DNA from: Paenibacillus sp.
GTDB taxonomy: Bacteria; Bacillota; Bacilli; Paenibacillales; NBRC-103111
Assembly (NCBI GenBank): GCA_029239545.1
Contig: JARBUQ010000382.1
Coordinates: 1-9,604, forward strand
Reading direction: 5' to 3'
Length of the DNA stretch: 9,604 bases
In this document: positions 1 to 5,137 of the stretch, one piece after another
Layout of the letters: each line of letters starts with the position of its first letter
How positions within the stretch are numbered: the first letter of the stretch is position 1
Position numbers and translations under genes: made by a program
The notes under the pieces: model-generated
Seen by the model: only the letters and a program-made list of their open reading frames with translations
The model's database searches: none
Told to the model about the DNA's origin: nothing

Positions 1-60
1 ACAGCTCAGAAACCGGCATTTTTGGCCGAATAGCGCTTCCTGAGTTCGTTATAGTCGGGA
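1..60. repeat. Palindromic intergenic repeat fragment at window edge
   Basis: Nested inverted repeats are visible: CTCAG (5-9) pairs with CTGAG (40-44), and CGGC (14-17) pairs with GCCG (25-28) around an AT-rich loop. No open reading frame of useful length covers it. The wording resembles short repeated intergenic sequences that I associate with Paenibacillus genomes, but that is recollection and not a search result. The element may extend left of the window. Confidence 0.4.
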
Positions 61-161
61 GTGAACGTCCTGCAGCAAGAGAGGGTTTCCAGATTGTTCG
101 CGATTCAGGAAATGGGTCATTCACATCCCTTCAGGTGACTTCGAGTCCCTCCCCTTAATCT

Positions 162-174
162 GACCAAATTGGTC
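162..174. promoter_or_regulatory. 13-bp palindrome, possible operator
   Basis: GACCAA and TTGGTC form perfect 6-bp arms around one central A. The centre is too short for an RNA hairpin, so a protein-binding DNA site is the more natural reading; TetR- and MarR-type sites often look like this. No promoter or gene next to it can be assigned with confidence. A second odd-length palindrome, CTGTTC-GGA-GAACAG, lies at 221-235. Confidence 0.3.
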
Positions 175-297
175 TTCCCCCCCATCCCAGCACAATGTCC
201 CTAGCCCATAAGTATGTTTGCTGTTCGGAGAACAGGCTCTAGCCGACCTGAGTAGTAACGTAGAATAGGAACAAGAATAATGGAAAAGCTAAATTCT

Positions 298-343
298 AAG
301 CCCACATTCCACATGTGAATAACGTGTGAATGTGGGTTTGATC
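298..343 (+). terminator. Terminator-like hairpin upstream of the small acidic protein gene
   Basis: CCCACATTC (301-309) pairs perfectly with GAATGTGGG (328-336). The stem is extended by AAG/TTT at its base and, past a bulged C310, by ACAT/GTGT. The tail is only TTTGATCTG, so the U-run is weak. It could end a transcript entering from the left, or be a leader hairpin of the gene starting at 392. No gene ending just before it is visible. Confidence 0.45.
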
Positions 344-391
344 TGTAGAAAATGTATGTATTTCATTATTTATTGAAAGAAGGGCTTGTCT

Positions 392-841
392 ATGAGTCAT
401 GTTCCGATGATATTCCAGTTTCAGGACAGCCGATCGGCTGCATTAGCCTATTCTACATTGATTGAAATAGGTTATCACACGCATAGAACAGAGGAGGCGG
501 GTCAAGCCATCGTCCAGGTGTTCGTGGAGCGCAGCGAGCTTACCTCTGCCTTGGAGATCACTCAAGCTTATGGCGGTGAATTAATGGCGGCCGAGCCGGG
601 CACCACCGAGCATCCTGCACATGATCCAGGCAATGATACCAGCGGAAATGTTTATTCTGCTGCATATGCCATGGACATGATTCCGATCCCGGCCCATCTT
701 GTGAACGAGGAGCTTGAGGGACAGGTCGACTCCGGAATTGGCGACGAAAGCGCAATAGAAAGCAGCGAATCCTCTTCTTCCGCGGACTTCGACCCTTCGG
801 GGAAAGATTATGATGGTTTTGAAGCAGGCGTTCATTTGTAA
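392..841 (+). CDS. Small acidic protein of unknown function
   Basis: I do not recognise this 149-residue protein. The start is ATG 392, because the AGAAGGG ribosome binding site (378-384) is 7 bases from it; the TTG at 386 is too close. Residues 4-65 alternate hydrophobic strands and helices (VPMIFQF, then an Ala-rich helix, AIVQVFVE, then a second helix and GGEL). This pattern fits a compact beta-alpha-beta-beta-alpha-beta fold. From about residue 68 the chain becomes low in complexity and acidic, with a Ser/Glu run near 121-130, and is probably flexible. Within that tail, residues 96-107 (DMIPIPAHLVNE) look like a short ordered linear motif. There is no signal peptide, membrane segment or cysteine. 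The gene stands alone between a hairpin and a strong terminator. Coding is supported by the ribosome binding site, terminator and composition; the function is unknown. Confidence 0.75.
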   Translation: MSHVPMIFQFQDSRSAALAYSTLIEIGYHTHRTEEAGQAIVQVFVERSELTSALEITQAYGGELMAAEPGTTEHPAHDPGNDTSGNVYSAAYAMDMIPIPAHLVNEELEGQVDSGIGDESAIESSESSSSADFDPSGKDYDGFEAGVHL

Positions 842-866
842 TTGACACACGAACCATAGCTTAACC

Positions 867-899
867 AAAGCACCCTGAGCAGCTGTCAGGGTGCTTTTT
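867..899 (+). terminator. Rho-independent terminator after the small acidic protein gene
   Basis: AAAGCACCCTGA (867-878) pairs perfectly with TCAGGGTGCTTT (886-897), with a 7-base loop and a TTTTT run at 895-899. It lies 25 bases after the stop codon of the gene ending at 841, and fits that gene as a single-gene transcription unit. Confidence 0.93.
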
Positions 900-997
900 G
901 CCATGCTCTGACGCGCGGGATTATGCGGAAAGGAATGATTTGGAGCTGTCAGCAATTGTTCTGCCGACGGTAGATAACAACTCCCAGCCTTTTTCCA

Positions 998-1026
998 TTG
1001 ACAGTCCTTACCATCGACTTTAGAAT
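998..1026 (+). promoter_or_regulatory. Sigma-A promoter of the amidohydrolase operon
   Basis: TTGACA (998-1003), a 17-base spacer and TAGAAT (1021-1026) form a near-consensus vegetative promoter. Transcription should start near 1033, leaving a leader of about 75 bases before ATG 1107. A promoter this strong next to repeated palindromic sites suggests control by repression. Confidence 0.85.
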
Positions 1027-1062
1027 ACAGGTATATACAAATAAAATACAGGTAATATACAA
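1025..1062. promoter_or_regulatory. Twin GTA-N2/3-TAC operators, probable GntR-type repressor sites
   Basis: Two copies of the motif AATACAGGTA(A)TATACAA lie at about 1024-1040 and 1045-1062, offset by 21 bp (two helical turns). Each carries an inverted core: GTATATAC (1031-1038, a perfect palindrome) and GTAATATAC (1052-1060). Cores of the type GTnTAnAC are typical of HutC-subfamily GntR repressors. The first copy overlaps the predicted transcription start and the second follows it, which suits repression by blocking polymerase. No regulator gene is in the window, so the identity of the binder is inferred. Confidence 0.55.
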
Positions 1063-1106
1063 CACTGCAATGTGAAATAAGCCTTAGGAAGGGGAGTTGA
1101 AGAAAG

Positions 1107-1883
1107 ATGATTATTGACAGTCATCTGCATGTGTTTTTTTCCAGAAAACAGCCTTGGGAACCGCTTGTAAACCAAACCCTGCATCATATGAAGATGACGG
1201 GTGTCGATAAGACCTGTTTAATGCCGCATCCCCAGTTTGCCGACAATATTTTTCCTAATCAGGCAGACATGATTTTTCAGGCAGAAACATTAGTTGAAAT
1301 TACGAAGGCGCATCCGGATGTTTTTTTGCCGCTGTTATTTATTAATCCGTCGCTGCCGCATGCATTCACTCTGGAGTTGATGGATAAGTATATTCTGAAT
1401 GGTCCATTAATTGGAGCGAAGTTCCATATCTCCATGATCGCCGATGATGAGCGTTATGAGCCGATCTATGATTTCCTCGAGCAGCACGATATCCCGCTTC
1501 TGTTCCACAGCTGGTACAAAACGACTCATCGCACAACCTTCGAATCTACACCTGCTGATATAGCCAGAATGGCGAAAAAGCACCCTTCGCTTAGAATTTT
1601 GATGGCGCATCTGACTGGTGCCCGAATCCGCGGTATTCAGGATATCAAAGCTTACCCGAATGTGCTGCTGGATACATCAGGCTCGCAGCCGGAAGAAGGG
1701 TATCTGGAACGGGCGATTGAACAGTTAGGAGCAGACCGTGTAGTGTATGGCTCGGATTACCCGATCCGTGCGTTCTCGACCCAGTTGGGGCGTATTGATT
1801 CGGTTGATCTGTCCAAGGAAGATCGCGATAAGGTGTTATATAAGAACGCTTTGAAGTTTTTTCGTAAGGGAGGAGATAAGTGA
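1107..1883 (+). CDS. Metal-dependent amidohydrolase, TIM-barrel (Amidohydro_2 type)
   Basis: This 258-residue cytoplasmic protein has the full layout of a small amidohydrolase. It shows DSHLH at residues 4-8 (metal-binding H6 and H8), GAKFH at 103-107 (K105, H107), LLFHSW with H134, LMAHLTG with H168, and YGSDYPI with D217, the usual general base at the end of strand 8. Length suits the minimal amidohydrolase/decarboxylase-like members of PF04909. The substrate cannot be read from sequence. ATG 1107 is preceded by AGGAAGGGGAG (1086-1096). Its stop TGA (1881-1883) overlaps the ATG of the next gene, so the two are translationally coupled and were probably kept together. The operon has a strong promoter and twin palindromic operators, suggesting induction by a ligand. 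The superfamily call is confident; the reaction is unknown. Confidence 0.9.
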   Translation: MIIDSHLHVFFSRKQPWEPLVNQTLHHMKMTGVDKTCLMPHPQFADNIFPNQADMIFQAETLVEITKAHPDVFLPLLFINPSLPHAFTLELMDKYILNGPLIGAKFHISMIADDERYEPIYDFLEQHDIPLLFHSWYKTTHRTTFESTPADIARMAKKHPSLRILMAHLTGARIRGIQDIKAYPNVLLDTSGSQPEEGYLERAIEQLGADRVVYGSDYPIRAFSTQLGRIDSVDLSKEDRDKVLYKNALKFFRKGGDK

Positions 1884-2665
1884 TGGCGAAGCCGATCAAC
1901 AAGGTGATTGATGTAGCGGCCTGGACCGGAAACTGGCCTTTCCTGAAGCTGAGGTATACGGAATTGCCTGATTTAAAGGCGAAGCTGCAGTCATTGAATG
2001 TTCAGCAGGCGTTCGTAGCGCCTATTGAAGCGATTCTGGAGCAGGATCCGATTCGAGCGAACAAAGAGCTGCTTGCCGCTACTCTTGATGACGACTTTTT
2101 CTCTCCAGTGCTTGTGGTTGATTTGTCTTATGCGAATTGGCAGGAAAATGTGGAGCTCGCGGTAAAGGACGGCCGGGTACGGATCCTGAAGCTGCTGCCG
2201 AACTATCATATGTATGAAGTGAATGAGGCGAATCTTGAGCCGCTCGTTAAGCTCACCATGCAGCATAGGCTGATCATTAGCATTCAGATGCGGGTTGAAG
2301 ACAGACGCGGAATGTATCCGTTAATGATGGTGGAGGATCTCGATGTTGTGCGTGTTGTGAAGACAGTATCCTATTTCCCAGATCAGCTCTTCATCCTGAG
2401 CAATCCGGCTACAGGCGAGCTGGGCCAAGTGCTTAATTCTGTAGATAATCTGTATGTGGAGCTTGCCAGCGTGGAGCATGCTGATGTTCTGAATTTACTG
2501 AAGGATACTTATGGGTTGAACCAAGTTTTGTTCGGGTCACATGCGCCTTTCTTCATTCCGGAGGCCGAGATTGCGAAGCTGAAATATACAGATGTCACTC
2601 AGGAAGACGTAGAACAGGTAGCTTACGCAAATGCAGAGCGATTGTTAGCGTGGTGTAAGGCTTAA
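1883..2665 (+). CDS. Amidohydrolase-like protein lacking metal ligands (probable pseudoenzyme)
   Basis: This 260-residue protein follows the layout of its upstream neighbour but has lost the catalytic residues. DxHxH is replaced by IDVAAW (residues 9-14). The strand-4 lysine region survives as ILKLLPNYH (101-109). The FHSW position reads SIQM (133-136), the MAHLTG position reads ILSNPATG (171-178), and GSDYP is replaced by GSHAPFF (218-224, H220 where Asp is expected). ATG 1883 is chosen because GGGAGGAG (1868-1875) sits 7 bases before it; the in-frame GTG 1880 is less well placed. It overlaps the upstream stop by one base. The tight coupling suggests a heteromeric complex with the active enzyme, with this chain in a structural or regulatory role. 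Alternatively it is a hydrolase using a different site. Membership of the superfamily is judged from alignment by eye. Confidence 0.85.
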   Translation: MAKPINKVIDVAAWTGNWPFLKLRYTELPDLKAKLQSLNVQQAFVAPIEAILEQDPIRANKELLAATLDDDFFSPVLVVDLSYANWQENVELAVKDGRVRILKLLPNYHMYEVNEANLEPLVKLTMQHRLIISIQMRVEDRRGMYPLMMVEDLDVVRVVKTVSYFPDQLFILSNPATGELGQVLNSVDNLYVELASVEHADVLNLLKDTYGLNQVLFGSHAPFFIPEAEIAKLKYTDVTQEDVEQVAYANAERLLAWCKA

Positions 2666-2708
2666 GCAGGCGAGGACTTATTACCAATAAACCATATAAA
2701 CGATTGAT

Positions 2709-2748
2709 CAGCAGCCCCCCTCTAAATTGTTTAGAGGGGGATTTGCTG
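2709..2748. terminator. Hairpin shared by convergent genes
   Basis: CCCCCTCTAAA (2716-2726) pairs perfectly with TTTAGAGGGGG (2730-2740) around a 3-base loop, and outer CAGCA (2709-2713) pairs with TGCTG (2744-2748). The U-run is short (ATTTG) on the plus strand and absent on the minus strand. Its place between the stop at 2665 and the convergent stop near 2756 fits a terminator acting mainly on the amidohydrolase operon. Confidence 0.8.
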
Positions 2749-2755
2749 TGAAGAG

Positions 2756-3070
2756 CTATTCCTCTGTCTTGCCCATCTTGTATTGGGACATCTTGTTCAG
2801 GCTGCTGCGTGAGGAGCCGAGTGCCTGGGGTGGAGCCTGCTCATTCGGATTGGCATGAAAATAGGCGCGGCTTAGCTGGTAGACATTATCTTCTATGCGC
2901 TGAATCGATTCCATCATCGTAGCAATTGCGATGAATACTACTCCACCGAGGATACCGGAAACCCAACATACGAAAGCGATGCTCCAGCCATCCATATTGC
3001 CAATGACAAGACCGACTAGAATACTGCCAATGATTTGAATAAGACCAATTGCTCTCATGAAACCAGCCAT
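2756..3070 (-). CDS. Small membrane protein with two transmembrane helices
   Basis: This 104-residue protein is of unknown function. Two hydrophobic segments are clear: about residues 5-24 (rich in I, L, V and G) and 30-51. They are joined by a short GNMDGW turn, so the protein probably forms a membrane hairpin. After residue 52 comes an amphipathic stretch with EDN and QLSR, then a polar, Pro/Ser-rich tail ending in KTEE. ATG 3070 is preferred because AAAGGA lies 9 bases ahead of it on the minus strand; the in-frame GTG at 3079 almost touches the same ribosome binding site. It is a single gene convergent to the amidohydrolase operon. A plausible promoter lies at 3125-3153. Small two-helix proteins of this kind are common in Bacillales and mostly uncharacterised. 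The membrane prediction is strong; no role can be given. Confidence 0.75.
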   Translation of the reverse strand: MAGFMRAIGLIQIIGSILVGLVIGNMDGWSIAFVCWVSGILGGVVFIAIATMMESIQRIEDNVYQLSRAYFHANPNEQAPPQALGSSRSSLNKMSQYKMGKTEE

Positions 3071-3124
3071 GGGGGTCACATCCTTTTGTGTCAGAAGTGT
3101 TTGTGCTCATACAAGTATACAGAA

Positions 3125-3153
3125 ATTGTCCAGGAAACACCTAGTAATGTCAA
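3125..3153 (-). promoter_or_regulatory. Predicted promoter of the small membrane protein gene
   Basis: On the minus strand, TTGACA (3153-3148), a 17-base spacer and GACAAT (3130-3125) resemble a sigma-A promoter. The -35 is perfect and the -10 matches at four of six positions. It lies 55 bases upstream of the chosen start. Confidence 0.45.
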
Positions 3154-3425
3154 GGAGCCTCCCCTTGATCTAGGCAATCGCTTACGAAAGAGGGATAGGA
3201 AAAAGCAGTTTGTAGTTTCGGACAATAGCCCCCATTGTAAAAATGGGAGTGGTGTGTCCTAAACGGCAGAGGCTGCTCCAAAGGCTAGCCAATGTTGCAG
3301 GGTATGCAGCATTTTGGCTTCCCAGCCCTGTTGGGCTCGAAGATGTTGCACGGTATGCAGCATTTTGGCTTCAACTCTTGTGGGTCTATTCGTAAGCGAT
3401 TGCCCCAACCCCCTGATCAAATGAC
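3150..3425. repeat. Structured intergenic repeat element with 16-bp inverted repeat
   Basis: GGCAATCGCTTACGAA (3173-3188) recurs exactly inverted at 3389-3404, enclosing about 200 bases. TTGATC (3165-3170) and GATCAA (3415-3420) lie just outside, and GTCAAG/CTTGAC sit further out (3149-3154 and 3425-3430). Inside are a hairpin, CCCATT (3231-3236) with AATGGG (3242-3247), flanked by GGACA (3220-3224) and TGTCC (3255-3259), and two direct repeats listed separately. No transposase or credible gene fits inside. It resembles a miniature, non-autonomous mobile or REP-like element between the membrane protein and T-box units. The mobile origin is inferred. Confidence 0.55.
3292..3372. repeat. Two 30-bp direct repeats with one mismatch
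   Basis: The 30 bases at 3292-3321 recur at 3343-3372, differing only at the ninth base (G/C), a period of 51. Each copy contains TGTTGCA and TGCAGCA, which can fold with one G-U pair. The 21 bases between include AGCCC (3324-3328) pairing with GGGCT (3333-3337). On the minus strand the repeats translate to a repeated AKMLHT peptide, but nothing else supports a gene there. Confidence 0.85.
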
Positions 3426-3455
3426 TTGACAGCGGCCTGTCGGATGTGCGAGAAT
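3426..3455 (+). promoter_or_regulatory. Promoter of the T-box/argS unit
   Basis: TTGACA (3426-3431) is followed after 18 bases by GAGAAT (3450-3455), with an extended -10 TGn at 3447-3449. Transcription would begin near 3462, just before the first T-box stem. The perfect -35 partly coincides with the outer edge of the adjacent repeat element. Confidence 0.6.
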
Positions 3456-3461
3456 AGTGCA

Positions 3462-3790
3462 AATATTCAATCTGAGATCAGGACAGTACTTGTTGGGAAT
3501 CGTCCAAGCGAGCCGGGGAGGTGGGAGCCGGTACGTAAGCCAACAGGGAAGCGGGCCTGGGAGATGATGGTCAGAACGATTGGCTGGATGGTTGGCTATG
3601 CAATAGCTCAAGCATCGAGCGTGATTCAGTAGGATGATCCGGTTCACAGACCGTTATGCTGTTAAGGTGGTTAAGCATCATTCGCGAAGACGGAATGTCT
3701 CTTGTGAATGGAAGCCGATGCTTGGCACAAAGAGTGGTACCGCGGGATTCAGCTCTCGTCTCTTTTATAAGAGATGGGGGCTTTTTGTCG
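3462..3790 (+). ncRNA. T-box riboswitch leader, Arg specifier CGG
   Basis: This is a tRNA-sensing leader controlling the synthetase gene downstream. Stem I pairs CTGA (3472-3475) with TCAG (3571-3574), CAGG (3479-3482) with CCTG (3556-3559), and TTGTTGG (3490-3496) with CCAACAG (3540-3546). The specifier loop shows the classic AGTA (3485-3488) opposite GAA (3548-3550), followed by the specifier CGG (3552-3554) and a purine. The distal arm AGCGAGCCGG...GAGCCGG (3507-3532) is the usual apical region. Stem III fits AAGCATC (3673-3679) with GATGCTT (3717-3723). The conserved T-box AGAGTGGTACCGCGGG (3731-3746) carries TGGT (3735-3738), predicting a tRNA-Arg(CCG) with discriminator A. Uncharged tRNA would stabilise the antiterminator and allow expression. 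Confidence 0.95.
3751..3786 (+). terminator. T-box attenuator terminator
   Basis: AGCTCTCGTCTCTT (3751-3764) pairs along its full length with AAGAGATGGGGGCT (3769-3782), using three G-U pairs, around loop TTAT. A T-run at 3782-3786 follows. Its 5' arm overlaps the 3' arm of the antiterminator, as expected for transcriptional attenuation. Confidence 0.92.
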
Positions 3791-3835
3791 TTCTGCGGGC
3801 GATTCATTATTACGGTTGGAGAGGAAGCTGTACTT

Positions 3836-5137
3836 ATGAGGATTAACCAAACTATGGCAAGTATACCTACATTGAAGCATAGCTTGGCGCTTGCCCTGCA
3901 TGTGCAAGCTCAGCAGCTGGTAGAGGAAGCGGGTCAAGCCTGGCCTGAGAGCCTGCAGGTGAAGGTGGAGCAGCCAGCTTCGATGCAGCATGGCGATTAC
4001 GCTTCGAATGCGGCGATGCTGCTGGCCAAGACATTGCGCCAACCGCCGATGCAGATCGCGACGGCACTGGTGGATAGACTGCTTATGGCTGGAACGATGG
4101 CAGGTTTAGTAAAGAAAGTGGAGGCTGTTTCCCCCGGATTCGTTAATTGGCATCTGGACTGGCTCGTCTGGGCGCAGAACTCAATAGGAGCGGGACGGCA
4201 TAATGCTTCGGTTGATACAACAGAGCTGGAAAAGACGATTGCAAGAGCGTCACCGCAGACTCCGCCAAAGGTGTTGGTCGAGCACACGTCCATCAATCCC
4301 AATAAAGCAGCGCATATCGGTCATCTGCGCAATTCCTGCATAGGAGATACATTAGCAAGATTGTACAGACGGTTGGGGTACAAGGTGGAGGTCCACAACT
4401 ACATTGATGATCTGGGTAATCAATTGGCTGACACAGTCGTTGGTCTTCTTCATACCGGATCGCAAGCGAAGGCGGAGCGGTTCGGGGACTATTGCTGGGA
4501 CACCTATGCGGCGGTCAACAGAGCCTATGCTGTGAATCCTGAACTTACCAAGGAAAGGACACGTATTCTGCATGAGCTGGAAGCAGGGCAGACGAGCGCA
4601 GCATGGCTGGGCGAGCTGGTGGCTGAGAAGATCGTGCGAGAGCATGTGGAGGAGATGGGGCAGTTCGGGATTCGATACGATGTCCTGGTGTGGGAGAGCC
4701 ACTTGGTGCGTCAAGGCTTCTGGGCTGCGGCTGCCGAAAGGCTGCAATCGACACCTGCCTTCGTCCAAGTAAAAGAAGGCAAGCTTGCCGGCTGCTGGGT
4801 ACTGAAGGCTGGGCAAGGTTTGGAAGGACATGGGGACGCTGTAACTCCCGCTTCTTCGCAGACTCAAGATCAAGAAGCAGATCATCAGGCGGATAAAGTA
4901 CTGGTAAGGTCCAATGGCATTCTGACCTATACCGCCAAGGACATAGCTTACCATCTGTGGAAGTTTGGCCTGCTGGATATTAACTTTACTTACAGTCCTT
5001 TTATGAAGGACTTGTGGACCACTGCTCGACCATCCAAAGGCTCAGCCAAACGGTTCGGGCGAGCGGATATCGTGCTTAATGTGATCGATTCGCGGCAGGA
5101 GTATCCTCAGGCGATGGTTAAGCAAGCGCTGGACTGA
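3836..5137 (+). CDS. argS: Arginyl-tRNA synthetase, N-terminal and catalytic part, cut by frameshift
   Basis: This 433-residue part is the front of a class I arginine-tRNA ligase (charges tRNA-Arg with arginine). ATG 3836 has GAGGAAG (3821-3827) 8 bases before it; longer reading of the frame would run into the T-box. Residues 1-105 are the tRNA D-loop-contacting N-terminal domain (HGDYASNAAMLLAKTL, 52-67). The catalytic Rossmann core follows, with SINPNKAAHIGHLRN (152-166, HIGH at 160-163) and HNYIDDLGNQ (187-196), later YTAKDIAYHLWKFG (365-378) and NVIDSRQEYPQ (415-425). The frame ends at TGA 5135-5137, just where the family continues into the KMSKS-like loop and anticodon-binding domain. 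Those are present in the +1 frame from 5136. Expected full length is about 641 residues, longer than the ~556 of B. subtilis ArgS. It is probably a second, T-box-controlled copy; a housekeeping copy elsewhere is assumed, not seen. Confidence 0.9.
   Translation: MRINQTMASIPTLKHSLALALHVQAQQLVEEAGQAWPESLQVKVEQPASMQHGDYASNAAMLLAKTLRQPPMQIATALVDRLLMAGTMAGLVKKVEAVSPGFVNWHLDWLVWAQNSIGAGRHNASVDTTELEKTIARASPQTPPKVLVEHTSINPNKAAHIGHLRNSCIGDTLARLYRRLGYKVEVHNYIDDLGNQLADTVVGLLHTGSQAKAERFGDYCWDTYAAVNRAYAVNPELTKERTRILHELEAGQTSAAWLGELVAEKIVREHVEEMGQFGIRYDVLVWESHLVRQGFWAAAAERLQSTPAFVQVKEGKLAGCWVLKAGQGLEGHGDAVTPASSQTQDQEADHQADKVLVRSNGILTYTAKDIAYHLWKFGLLDINFTYSPFMKDLWTTARPSKGSAKRFGRADIVLNVIDSRQEYPQAMVKQALD

Noticed and set aside
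338..366. Possible promoter TTGATC...TTTCAT before the gene at 392
   Set aside because: The -10 match is poor and the -35 overlaps the hairpin tail, so there is not enough to call it.
558..955. Minus-strand open frames opposite the 392-841 gene
   Set aside because: They run through the strong terminator at 867-899, have no ribosome binding site, and lie opposite a better-supported gene.
3292..3372. Two ~30-bp repeats separated by 21 bp, resembling a minimal CRISPR array
   Set aside because: There are only two units, the spacer itself forms a hairpin, no cas gene is near, and the repeats lie inside a larger inverted-repeat element.
3259..3462. Minus-strand open frame of 67 codons across the direct repeats
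   Set aside because: It is produced by the repeated DNA, has no ribosome binding site, and overlaps the T-box promoter. A repeated peptide simply reflects the repeated bases.
3656..3835. Upstream extension of the argS frame to 3656
   Set aside because: This segment is the T-box antiterminator and terminator RNA. ATG 3836 has a proper ribosome binding site and matches the ArgS N terminus.
4352..4954. 200-codon minus-strand open frame inside argS
   Set aside because: It is a shadow of the well-supported argS frame, with an unconvincing composition and no start signal.
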